In this document: in pieces, positions 51,981-60,651 of the stretch | Layout of the letters: the number at the start of each line of letters is the position of its first letter | Position numbering within the stretch: the first letter of the stretch is position 1 | Source of the DNA: Endozoicomonas gorgoniicola | GTDB taxonomy: Bacteria > Pseudomonadota > Gammaproteobacteria > Pseudomonadales > Endozoicomonadaceae | Length of the DNA stretch: 64,000 nt | Assembly (NCBI RefSeq): GCF_025562715.2 | Contig: NZ_JAPFCC010000001.1 | Location: forward strand, 2,126,501 to 2,190,500 | Direction: 5' to 3' | Notes under the pieces: generated by a model | What the model was told of the DNA's origin: nothing | Databases searched by the model: none | The model's input: only the letters and a program-made list of their open reading frames with translations | Made by a program: the position numbers and the translations under genes

Positions 51981-52964
51981 TTAGAAGTAGAAAGTGGCTG
52001 TGGTGTTTGTTTCCTCTGGCACCACGACCGGCTTCTCAATAACAGGCTCTTCCTGAAGCTTTGTGTCGTTTACCTCTGGCGATTGGGCAACCTGCGTCTT
52101 CACAGGCTTCCCTTTGCTGGAGGTATCAATAGCCGTCAGTCCTTCTGCACATCGCTCCATTTGCTCCACTGAACAGAGCAACAACACACGCTCCATCAGC
52201 TGAGTCAGCACCTCACCTTCCAGCGCACCGCTTTTGGGCAACTGCGCTAACCCGGCATCCAGCCGCTGTACTACCGGAGCAATACCGGGATCAACAAAAG
52301 CCAGTCCGTGTAGTTTATCCCTGAGCCGAAGAATCGGGTTCAGGGCTTTACGGGTGACTTTTTCTTTCCCTCGGAAGGTCTGCTCAAACAAGGTCTGAGC
52401 ATCCCGACTGATTTCCTCTCGCAGCGTATTACCCAGCTGGTCAACCTGTTGGTTCAGGTTTTCCGGCTGAGGCGATGCCACCACTTTGTAGGTCGTGTAA
52501 CCAAACTGGAAACGCTGACCTACGTGCTGAACATCCGGCACGGCATTCCTGATCGCTTCGGCAAAGTCAGGGTGGGCATTCACCCATTCCTGAATATGCT
52601 GGTCGTAGCGGGTCAGAAAGGTCCGCTTTTCCTGATTGAAGTCCTGCTGCACCTGATCCAGTTTCAGACTTAAACCTGAAATGGAGTGATCCGGTACCGC
52701 ATAGCCTCCCAGAAACCGCACACCTTCTCTGGCACACAACCGACACGCCTGATCTCTCAGACGATGAAACGGCTTCAGCACTTCCCGCTTGCACAGTTTC
52801 TTGCTGCCCAGCGACACCACTTCATCAGACGGCAGCTGTCCGCCTTTGCCCAGAACCAAATCCTCTGGTTTCAGACGACGAGCGCCTGACCAGATGGAGC
52901 AGTCCAAAGCAATGACGGCCATTTGGTCGAGTATTTGCGTCACTGTGGTATGGGTTGCACTCAT
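51981..52964 (-). CDS. DUF3150-like protein (copy 2)
   Basis: 327 residues, same length as copy 1 (14540-15523) and about 95% identical; differences include S/A near the N-terminus and PENLNQQVDQLGNTL for PDNLNQQVNQLGSAL. The frame is intact and overlaps the CobS stop by 4 bases as in copy 1. Its retention beside broken neighbours implies a recent duplication. Confidence 0.75.
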   Translation of the reverse strand: MSATHTTVTQILDQMAVIALDCSIWSGARRLKPEDLVLGKGGQLPSDEVVSLGSKKLCKREVLKPFHRLRDQACRLCAREGVRFLGGYAVPDHSISGLSLKLDQVQQDFNQEKRTFLTRYDQHIQEWVNAHPDFAEAIRNAVPDVQHVGQRFQFGYTTYKVVASPQPENLNQQVDQLGNTLREEISRDAQTLFEQTFRGKEKVTRKALNPILRLRDKLHGLAFVDPGIAPVVQRLDAGLAQLPKSGALEGEVLTQLMERVLLLCSVEQMERCAEGLTAIDTSSKGKPVKTQVAQSPEVNDTKLQEEPVIEKPVVVPEETNTTATFYF

Positions 52965-55900
52965 GATTCATGACCTCCTTCCCACAATTCCCCAAACACG
53001 TCACTGGCAATCCGGTGAATCGCTTGCCGTTCTGCCTGTTCGACCCTGGCGGTCAGGGCTTGCTCCAGAGCGTATTCAAACACCCTCGGCGCACCCTGAA
53101 AGCGGAGCGACAGCCTTGCCCAGCGCACGAGTCCACGAGTGGACAACGTAACACTGAGCTGTGACTCCCCTTCCCCTCTTCCATTGGCGTCACCCGTGAA
53201 CAGACGACGAACCTCGTTAGCGAGCTTCACCATCTTTTCCCTGACGATGGTCGGAAGGTCTGGCACTATCTGATCCAGAATCATTATTTCAGTGAACTCA
53301 TCGGGATAGTCCACTTCGATACAACGGAAGCGGTCTAACCAAGCTAACGACTGTCGAAGCACACCCTGATACAAGCCACTGCCATCACCCGCTCCGGCAC
53401 TGTTACCTGTGGCAACAAACCGGAATCTTGGATGCACCGGAATGATTTCTCCACCGTTCTGCGCCAATACGAGAGGCGCACCGTCCAGCAGATCGTACAA
53501 TCCGGCCAGCTCTGCGGGGTCAGCTACATCCATTTCATCCATGATGAGGATATGACCTTCCTTCACCGCCGTGCTCAATGCCCCGTACTGAAAAGGTGTT
53601 GCACCCTTATCAAGAACTTTCTGACCCAGAAGATCATCCAGTAGGCTCGACTGCCGGCACCGTGACTTGTATTGAAGTTCAAATTTGACGAACCTCACAA
53701 GCTGGCAACCAACAGCCTGCCCCCGAACGCAGCATGCACCTTTCAGTGCACTACGCTCTCCAGTATTAATATCTTGCAGCATTACCACATTGCGAGTTCC
53801 TGGTCGGCCATTTCCGAAAGCTTTATGCCATCGTATTTGCCGTTATGGATCTGCCTGTGGCAGTCATGACAGACCGGTATTTGCTTCCGGTTTATTTGCG
53901 CCATTACTCTGGTGAACCCATTGGGTATTTGTCCCATTTTGCGAATATGCCTGACGTGATGCATTTCCACATTTTCAGGATTACCGCAAATTGCACAGTG
54001 GCAACCAAGCTTGCTCCTTGTCCGCTTGTTTGTTCGCACCCTGTACAATTTTTCAGGGTCAAGCCCCACCTCACTAACATTGAATGCGTTTTGATCCACT
54101 TTAAGCGAAAGCTTATGGCTGTAGCCATTGAAGTGGATCTTCTGCACCCCGTTTTTTGTAGGTTTCAGAGCTGTAATCTTACCGTTGCCTTTTCTCCAGA
54201 CCTGCCGGAATGAGCAGCGCCTCCTGCTTGCTAGAGTATCTATCAGTGATGACTGGAGAATCAGTACAATCCAGCTCATTCTTGGTCTGTTGGCAACGAA
54301 AGAGTAGTAATTCAGAATGCCCCTCAAAACTGAGTTGTAGTAAGCCACTATTTCCCATTCCTGTCTTGAGATTAATTCTCTACGCGCTTTTCCCACGTAT
54401 GACCCTTTCTGAGCGAATCCATCTTCAACCAGCTTATCCATAAGGTCCATTATTGGGGCTTCCAGCCTAATAGTTCCCGCGCCACTACGCGCAAGTGTTT
54501 TGCGCTTGGCCGGGCCGCTCTTGCGTTTGATGATATGCCCGCAGGGGTCCGTTTTAATAAACGTACCAAGGAACATAATCTTCTCCCTATCGGGTCTCGT
54601 GATAAGGGTTTTCTCAGGAGATAGCTCCAGTTTCAATTCATGTCTGAGGAATTCCTCAGCCTGTTTCTTGATGTCTTTTGCCATCTCCTTCGGGCCATAG
54701 ATTCCCAAGAGCCAGTCATCAGCGTAGCGAACGTATTTGATGGCACGGTACGCATCATCGTAGTACTTCGTTTTACGCTGCTGTTCTCGCATTGCTCTGA
54801 CCTTACTGACCATAGCTTTATGCTCCTGACTGCCTCGTTCCAATTTCCCCAAGCCCACGAGCCGATCAACCCTGTCAGACAATTGTCTGGCACGACTGTT
54901 TATCAGCTCATATTCATGGGTCACCTTGTTTGCGGTTTTGAGCTTTTTGGTATTCGCTATCCACTCTTCAACTTTACAGTCGAACTCGTGCAGATAGATA
55001 TTCCCAAGGACAGGGCTAACTATTGCCCCTTGTGGAGTTCCTATCTTGGTTTGAAAATACGTTCCAAGATATCGACCTCCACGACTCTTTGGTTTGCCCT
55101 TTTGATCCGTCTGAACAACCAGCTTTCCAGCTCTTAAAGCCTTCCAGACCAGTTTAATGAATCGCTCATCCTTTATTCGCTTTCGCAAGATAGCAATCAG
55201 TACATGGTGGTCTACATTGTCAAAGAAGCCTTTGATATCTCCCTCAATAATCCATTTGACGCCTTTCCATTGATCGTAGACCTGCTTTAGTGCTGAATGG
55301 CAACCTCTTGCTGGGCGAAACCCGTGACTGCTGTTACTGAAAATCGGTTCATGGATTGCCTCGAGAATCATCCTCATGGCTTCCTGAATGACCTTTTCCG
55401 GTGGTGGCGCTATGCCCAATCGACGGAATTTACCGCTTTTTTTGGGAATCTCCTGAACTCTCACGGGAGAGAACCGAAAATCTTCGGTCTCAAGCTCCTG
55501 AATCACTTTCCTGATCATCTGGAGTGAGTACCCGTCCAGAGTTCTGTAATCGGAACCCTTCGTCATGTTACCGGTTTTACTTTTGATGTTTTCATAAGCG
55601 GTAATTAATACCCCTTCATCACAAAGCAACCGGTAGAGTTTCCGGTTAATATGGTGTTTGTCTTTCCGGTTTTCCTCTGCAAGTGTCCGAATTTGAGCCA
55701 ATCCGTCGGCAGCCATATTTTCGACCTCCATTGTGATTACCTCTCTTTCAGATCATTAATACCTGCGACCCTTCGCCGTGTCCTGACTGTTAGATCAGGC
55801 GTTTGACTACTACGATCGCTCCGTCACCATAGGAATTACTCCCCTTAGGCGATCCCGCAGTTACGCGTTTGTAGTTCCTGATGCCTTAGGCTGCCTTTCC

Positions 55901-56572
55901 GCAACGTGTTACCTGTACTGCCATGCAGTTTGGCCAGCGACTCCGAACTTCGGCCTTCAACCATGGAGCTGTCAGTTGAAGGTCGGAGCCCATCTCGTTT
56001 TCAAGAGTCTTTCGAGGGGGGTGCCGTAGTTACCCGCTGTCGTTGCTGGGCTTTAACCAGTATGGGCTTAGCCATAGCATCGTAGCTGACGTCGATATTG
56101 AGTTTTGACTCTTAGCTCTCAGAACGCCTTTTCCGACCATGCTACACTCGGCTCGGGGATTTCCCCCTTACCTAAGGTCGGTGCTTTATACACATCCGAA
56201 GTAGTGTAATTCCTCCTAAAACAACTAATAAACGCGCCACAACGGCGCACGTTCCATTCTTCCGTGAACAGGGATCATCTGAGTTGGCCAGTGCAGCCTT
56301 GCAGCCGCCTGCACCACCAGACTGGTTTTGCCGCAGCCTGTCGGCCCCGTCAGGTATAAACCGTCGCCTTCAGGGTTATCGAGAAACGCTAACAATTTCC
56401 GCAGCCGGTCTCTGTCAAACACATAAGGCTGAACAGTTGGTACTGCCGGATGCCCGCACGCCTGTAAACCTTCGAGTAGGATCAGTTGATTCGTATCCAG
56501 GTCAAAGGTTTCGTTCAGTTCATAAAATGCAGGCTGTAAAGCCGCTGGCGTAGACTGAACCTCAGTTTCCAT
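52961..56572 (-). CDS. CobS-like AAA+ ATPase, copy 2, interrupted by a group II intron
   Basis: Exon 1 is 56251-56572 (codons 1-107 plus one base; Walker A GPTGCGKT). Exon 2 is 52961-53640 (Walker B LIMDEMD to the stop). Together they make 1002 nt, the same 333 codons as copy 1; the joint restores GRME-LDDLLGQKVL. Without splicing, exon 1 reads on for six codons (RAPLWRVY) into the intron and stops. Splicing would give a protein about 96% identical to copy 1. Confidence 0.92.
53725..53758 (-). ncRNA. Group II intron domain V
   Basis: 34 nt on the minus strand: GAGCGTAGTGCAC, a GAAA-type loop (TGAAAG), GTGCATGCTGCGTTC. It forms the usual hairpin with the AGC catalytic triad and a 2-nt bulge and lies about 85 nt before the 3' splice site, with domain VI between. 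Confidence 0.85.
53782..55731 (-). CDS. ltrA: Group II intron reverse transcriptase/maturase with HNH endonuclease
   Basis: 649 residues. RT blocks: IPKKSGKFRRLGIAPPPEKV, HGFRPARGCHSALKQV, WIIEGDIKGFFDNVDHHVLI, GTPQGAIVSPVLGNIYLHEF, catalytic YADD in VRYADDWLLGIYG. A maturase/X region follows (about 440-560; YYNSVLRGILNYYSFV), then an HNH domain with two CxxC pairs (CHCAICG, CHDCH) and MHHVRHIRKMG. It splices and mobilises the host intron. A 60-residue insertion between the RT blocks (residues about 265-330) is coil-like. The reading frame is intact. Confidence 0.94.
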   Translation of the reverse strand: MEVENMAADGLAQIRTLAEENRKDKHHINRKLYRLLCDEGVLITAYENIKSKTGNMTKGSDYRTLDGYSLQMIRKVIQELETEDFRFSPVRVQEIPKKSGKFRRLGIAPPPEKVIQEAMRMILEAIHEPIFSNSSHGFRPARGCHSALKQVYDQWKGVKWIIEGDIKGFFDNVDHHVLIAILRKRIKDERFIKLVWKALRAGKLVVQTDQKGKPKSRGGRYLGTYFQTKIGTPQGAIVSPVLGNIYLHEFDCKVEEWIANTKKLKTANKVTHEYELINSRARQLSDRVDRLVGLGKLERGSQEHKAMVSKVRAMREQQRKTKYYDDAYRAIKYVRYADDWLLGIYGPKEMAKDIKKQAEEFLRHELKLELSPEKTLITRPDREKIMFLGTFIKTDPCGHIIKRKSGPAKRKTLARSGAGTIRLEAPIMDLMDKLVEDGFAQKGSYVGKARRELISRQEWEIVAYYNSVLRGILNYYSFVANRPRMSWIVLILQSSLIDTLASRRRCSFRQVWRKGNGKITALKPTKNGVQKIHFNGYSHKLSLKVDQNAFNVSEVGLDPEKLYRVRTNKRTRSKLGCHCAICGNPENVEMHHVRHIRKMGQIPNGFTRVMAQINRKQIPVCHDCHRQIHNGKYDGIKLSEMADQELAMW

Positions 56573-57605
56573 CGTTAATTTCCTGCCACTTCGTAAAATA
56601 AAAAAAGGGCAGGAACCCTCCCCGGATGGAGAAGATCACTGCCCCACCCGGGTTAAGTATTCCTTTGTCCAGCAGGGTCACCCTCACCTGCTCCCTGCCC
56701 TTACGGCGGAAAGCATCAAGATCAGGTAACGCCAGCTGGTGTTGCTGACACAAGGCTTCCAAAGCCTTTTGGTAGTCCACGGAACCGGCGCAATCACTGC
56801 GGCAGATTCGCAAACCATCGGACTCAGCTACCCGAAAAGCGCCCATCAACTTCTGCAACTCATGTTGCATCAGCTTCTGCTGAGACTTTCCGTGGTTCAG
56901 TTCTTCCTTTAGCTCATCCAGATGTAACTGACGACGGCGGTAAACCGCTGCCAGTTTGTGCCATTGCGCCTGTTCTGACAGACCTTGCGGCACAAATACA
57001 TCCAGATTCGGATCTTTGTCCGGCTCATCCCCTTGTTCCACCCGTTGCCAGAACGCTTCCGCTTCCTGCTGCAACGGTTGAATCAGGCTCTCATCCCTGT
57101 TGATACAAACCGGCAGAATCGGCATGCCTTTGTGGTAAAAGCAGAGCCAGGCTCTGGGTGCATCCGCAACCAGCATCTGAAACTGCACCTGCACCAATGC
57201 ACGACGATAGCCTTCCGACTGATCCTTCAACGTCTTCACTTCCTGATAAACCTTCTGGCACGGTGCTTTCAGCTCTACCGGAATACCATCTTTGGTGATA
57301 CCGTCAAAGCTGGCACGAAGCCTCGGGTTCTGCTCCCACTCGCCGCAAACCGGCAAAAGAGGCGCATCACCTAAAGCCTGTTCCATCTGATTCCGGGCAT
57401 CGTCTTCATCCTCAATGCCTCGCTGGACATGGGGATTAGACGACAAATCCGGCTCTTCCAGGAGCCCGGACTTCTCTGCCCAAAGCTGCCACCGTGATTT
57501 ATAAGACGATTGCCCTAAGATCACAGCAGCATCACTGGCCGTAACACCGCAACGCCGCCAGTCCAGCCACATCTGCGACCGCTGCTCAAGATTGACCGTT
57601 TTCAT
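56562..57605 (-). CDS. exo: YqaJ-type exonuclease (copy 2, altered C-terminus)
   Basis: Start at 57605 (MKTVNLEQ) aligned to copy 1; the frame before it has no ribosome binding site. The nuclease core is conserved (VELKAPCQKVYQ, QVQFQMLV). A deletion of about 80 bp has removed the last 25 codons, so after VRVTLLDKG the frame runs through the CobS leader hairpin and stops 11 bases inside the CobS gene. Activity may survive because the lost tail is outside the nuclease domain. Confidence 0.85.
   Translation of the reverse strand: MKTVNLEQRSQMWLDWRRCGVTASDAAVILGQSSYKSRWQLWAEKSGLLEEPDLSSNPHVQRGIEDEDDARNQMEQALGDAPLLPVCGEWEQNPRLRASFDGITKDGIPVELKAPCQKVYQEVKTLKDQSEGYRRALVQVQFQMLVADAPRAWLCFYHKGMPILPVCINRDESLIQPLQQEAEAFWQRVEQGDEPDKDPNLDVFVPQGLSEQAQWHKLAAVYRRRQLHLDELKEELNHGKSQQKLMQHELQKLMGAFRVAESDGLRICRSDCAGSVDYQKALEALCQQHQLALPDLDAFRRKGREQVRVTLLDKGILNPGGAVIFSIRGGFLPFFYFTKWQEINDGN
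56607..56644 (-). terminator. Terminator-like hairpin before CobS gene 2
   Basis: Same as 16557-16594: gggcag/ctgccc stem followed by seven T on the minus strand. It is now translated as part of the extended exo frame. Confidence 0.6.
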
Positions 57606-57615
57606 AAGGCCAGCC

Positions 57616-58596
57616 TCATGCAACAGAAGCCGGTGGTACTGAAGCCGCCTGTGCTTCATCCAGCCGGAACAGGCAGTAATTCAGGGCATTGCCATCGTCC
57701 TTAAACCGCTCCTGGGCAAAACCCTGGGCGGCGGTAAAAGCCCCTGTCCCTTTAGCCCGATCTACAATCTGGTCGATAAACGACAACACTTGTGGTTCCA
57801 GATCGCTGGGTTCAGGTACTGCATCAGTAGCTACATTCTCTGCTGGCAGTAGTTCTCCTGACATTTCAGCCAACGCCTCATCCAGAACATCCGGTTCAGA
57901 CGAAACTGGCTGTGGTTTCTCCTTTTCCTGATCACTGTCTGGCACAGCAAGCTTTGATTCGACTTCCCGCAGATCAGGTACCGGTTCACCCATCTGGGTT
58001 TCCAATATCCGCTCTGCTTCATCCGGTTCAAATAAACCACTGAGACCATAAGCAATCCTGATTGCCTGAATTTGCGACTTGTGCCGAAGCATGCGCTTTG
58101 GACAAGTCTGCCAGGGACCAGGAAACTTCTTACCATTCTTTATCACAGCAGGACGGTACAGCTCATCGAGATACTCACGCACCCGAATCGCATGTTCCCG
58201 ATCTTTGCGATACACAATACATTCCATCCAAGGGTGACAGGCTTTCATATCTTCATCGAAAGTAATCAGCTCGTCGGGATAACTGAATTCCATACCATCG
58301 CTCTGAGGGTAGGAATTCATAATGGATGTCCAGCCATCAATTGAAATCACAGGCAGCACTCCGCCTTTACGGTCGGACAACGCCCATATCTGACGAATGA
58401 AGGGATTCAGCCCATAGGTGTCTGCCACAGACAGCAAAGACATCAGTTGCTCCCGGGTTGGAAGCGCACCGTTCTGTTGCCTGAATGCAGTCTGCGCCAA
58501 GGTATTCAACAACTCATCTTCACCAAAGCCATAACGCTCCGCAAAACGAGTCACTAAGTCATTAGCACTATCATGTACACCATTAGTGGTAGCCAT
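57616..58596 (-). CDS. bet: Bet/RecT-family annealing protein (copy 2)
   Basis: 326 residues from the ATG at 58596 after AAGGAG. About 88-90% identical to copy 1, with the differences grouped in residues 30-110 (VADTYGLNPFIRQIWALSDR versus VADCYGLNPFIKQIYGLSDR) and in the linker. The conserved core CPKRMLRHKSQIQAIRIA is the same. The frame is intact. Confidence 0.88.
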   Translation of the reverse strand: MATTNGVHDSANDLVTRFAERYGFGEDELLNTLAQTAFRQQNGALPTREQLMSLLSVADTYGLNPFIRQIWALSDRKGGVLPVISIDGWTSIMNSYPQSDGMEFSYPDELITFDEDMKACHPWMECIVYRKDREHAIRVREYLDELYRPAVIKNGKKFPGPWQTCPKRMLRHKSQIQAIRIAYGLSGLFEPDEAERILETQMGEPVPDLREVESKLAVPDSDQEKEKPQPVSSEPDVLDEALAEMSGELLPAENVATDAVPEPSDLEPQVLSFIDQIVDRAKGTGAFTAAQGFAQERFKDDGNALNYCLFRLDEAQAASVPPASVA

Positions 58597-58619
58597 AGAA
58601 GTTCTCCTTAAAACAAAAA

Positions 58620-58654
58620 GGCAGAACTTCCCTGCATGACAGAGAGGTTCTGCC
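58620..58654 (-). terminator. Terminator-like leader hairpin before bet 2
   Basis: ggcagaac/gttctgcc followed by tttttgtttt on the minus strand, identical to the hairpin before bet 1. Confidence 0.65.
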
Positions 58655-59069
58655 ATGCAGAAGGCGCAGAGTGTTTTTGACAAGCAATGGCAAGTCAGAA
58701 AGCTCATACGCCGTTTGGAATGTCACCAAAGTGACGGGAATGACAGGGCAGCGAAGAACACAAGCCCTTGGTAGAAAACCAGCTTTCGCTGTCAGCCTTC
58801 AAGCGTATCGAATGACACAGACCATTCAGCCAATCTCCGGAAAAACCACACTGCTACGAATGTCTGATCTGCCGGGTCAGCAGACATTCTAACCTGTGTG
58901 GCCGAACAACCTTTTCATCATAATCGTCACTGGCCTTACCCTGAGGGGAAGAAAGCCGGTTCCTGATGAGCAGGTAAAAGGAGAGTTAACTATAGGACAG
59001 CCGGATAGATATTCAATGCAGTTTGCTGTGCCAGTGATGCGAACTTTTCTCACCCTATATGATCAAATA
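58655..59069 (-). other. Conserved non-coding leader upstream of bet 2
   Basis: Aligns with 18697-19171; strongly so from 58783 on. It ends at gatcaaata, the end of the duplicated module, and runs straight into carbamate kinase sequence. Confidence 0.55.
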
Positions 59070-59093
59070 GGGTGCGATGCAAACCAGTAGGTC

Positions 59094-59969
59094 ATGCTGC
59101 TTTCGGTATCGAAACACGTAGATGGTCACTTTTCCATTGCCAGAATTGCCCGTGATCATCAGGTGATTCTGACCCATGGTAACGGGCCTCAGGTCGGTTT
59201 GCTGGCGCTGATGAATGACCACTATAAAGAGGTGGCGCCTTATCCACTGGACTCACTGGGGGCTCAGACCCAGGGGATGATTGGCTACCTGTTTGAACAG
59301 GAACTGCGTAATCAGATGCCAGGGCAGAAAGTGTGTGTTATGTACACACAAACCCTGGTCGACAGTGATGACCCGGCGTTTCCCGACCCTGATAAATTCG
59401 TGAGTCTGGTTTACGCACGTGAACAGGCTGACAGTCTGCTCAACGAGTACCCTGACTGGTTTATCAAAGCGGACGGAAAACATTTTCGTTGTGTCGTCGC
59501 TTCGCCCAAACCTCAAGCTATTCTTGAACTGGCTTCACTGAAACATCTGGTCAGTGCCGACGATATTACCGTGATCTGCGGTGGCTGTGGTGGCGTCCCC
59601 GTCAAACGAACCGGAGACGGACTGTTAAAAGATGTTGAAGCTGTTATCGATAAAGAGCGTTCTTCAAGCCTGCTGGCAGAAAAACTTAATGCTGATGCTT
59701 TCCTGATTCTGACCGATGTCGATGCCGTTGCCACACAGTTTGGACATCCGGACTCCAGAAATATTCGTACCGCAACCCCTGAAGGGCTGAACCAGTTCGA
59801 TTTTGCCTCTGGTTCCATGGGTCTGAAAATCGAGGCTGCTGTCGACTTTGTCAGGCGCACAGGAAAGATGGCGGCCATTGGTTCCCTGAGTCGTTGTAGT
59901 GAAATTCTCTGCTCGGATTCAGGGACTATCATTCGACCCGGCAGTGATGGGCAGGTGACGTATTATTAA
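59094..59969 (+). pseudogene. arcC: Carbamate kinase, 5'-truncated
   Basis: 291 codons: QVILTHGNGPQVGLLALMND, YPLDSLGAQTQGMIGYLFEQ, VICGGCGGVPVKRTGDGLLK, EAVIDKERSSSLLAEKLNAD, FLILTDVDAVATQFG, SMGLKIEAAVDFV. The normal N-terminus with the VALGGNAL nucleotide-binding loop is missing; only about 20 unrelated residues come before the HGNGPQVG block. Upstream in frame is a stop. The recombination-module duplicate ends 25 bases before the ATG, so its arrival probably removed the 5' end. Carbamate kinase makes ATP from carbamoyl phosphate; this copy is probably inactive. Confidence 0.85.
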
Positions 59970-59987
59970 CACATTTTCTCAACACGA

Positions 59988-60611
59988 TTGACGGTAGGCG
60001 GCGTCAAGCAAAGTGAAACCCGCAACCCTTATATAGTGGACACTCTGGATTACCTGTTCTGCAAACCCCTCGATAGCCGGGAAGTGGAAAAAACACCCTG
60101 GAACTCCCTGAAATACTACACCAGTGCGATAACCAACAGGTTCGGGCTTTCTCTCTTTGCCGGAACACTTGCCGGTGGAACTACCCTTGCTTTTACAGCC
60201 GGGTGCAAGATGCTCAGCAATATGCCTGCCCGATACCTGCAAAACAACCCCGGGGCACTTACCGTCCCTGTCGCTACCATGATGCTAACGACTTATGTCT
60301 GTGGGCGGATTGGCCAGCAGGCAGGTAAGGCTGCCGACACACTGCTGGCAGACAGGCAGATCAGGAACGCAGCAACAGAGGAACCACAGGGCTTTCTGCA
60401 GAGAAACCGCTGTGCTGTCACACTGGCGGCACTGGGAGCCCTCTCAGCCCCGGCCATTATGCTGGCAGGTGTTCCTTCAGCCGCCGCTGGTATCGCTCTG
60501 CTGGAAAGGGGAGTAGTGGCTGCAACGGTGACTAACTCTATTGTCCAGGGAGCCCTTGGCTTTATAGCAGCTCATCTGGAAAACCGGGCGGCCAGCCTCA
60601 AAGCCAGTTAA
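59988..60611 (+). CDS. Small hypothetical membrane protein
   Basis: 207 codons starting at TTG 59988, 18 bases after arcC; the true start may be a later GTG or TTG. Three or four hydrophobic Ala/Gly-rich segments lie at about 52-72, 90-106, 143-170 and 178-196. I do not recognise the family. The pattern of alternating Ala-rich helices with a short charged N-terminus is seen in effector-like membrane proteins of symbionts, but no function can be given. Confidence 0.5.
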   Translation: MTVGGVKQSETRNPYIVDTLDYLFCKPLDSREVEKTPWNSLKYYTSAITNRFGLSLFAGTLAGGTTLAFTAGCKMLSNMPARYLQNNPGALTVPVATMMLTTYVCGRIGQQAGKAADTLLADRQIRNAATEEPQGFLQRNRCAVTLAALGALSAPAIMLAGVPSAAAGIALLERGVVAATVTNSIVQGALGFIAAHLENRAASLKAS

Positions 60612-60651
60612 TAACATCCTTCCTACCAGATCGCTGGGAGCGCTCTTTCAG

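Larger units (their letters stand above)
53641..56250 (-). mobile_element. Group II intron with RT/maturase-HNH protein
   Basis: 2610 bp on the minus strand. The 5' end GTGCGCCGTTG matches the GUGYG consensus and the 3' end is CTAC (AY). Comparison with the uninterrupted copy 1 gene fixes both junctions to the base. A domain V and the intron protein are present. The 5' ribozyme part is 55732-56250. Confidence 0.95.
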
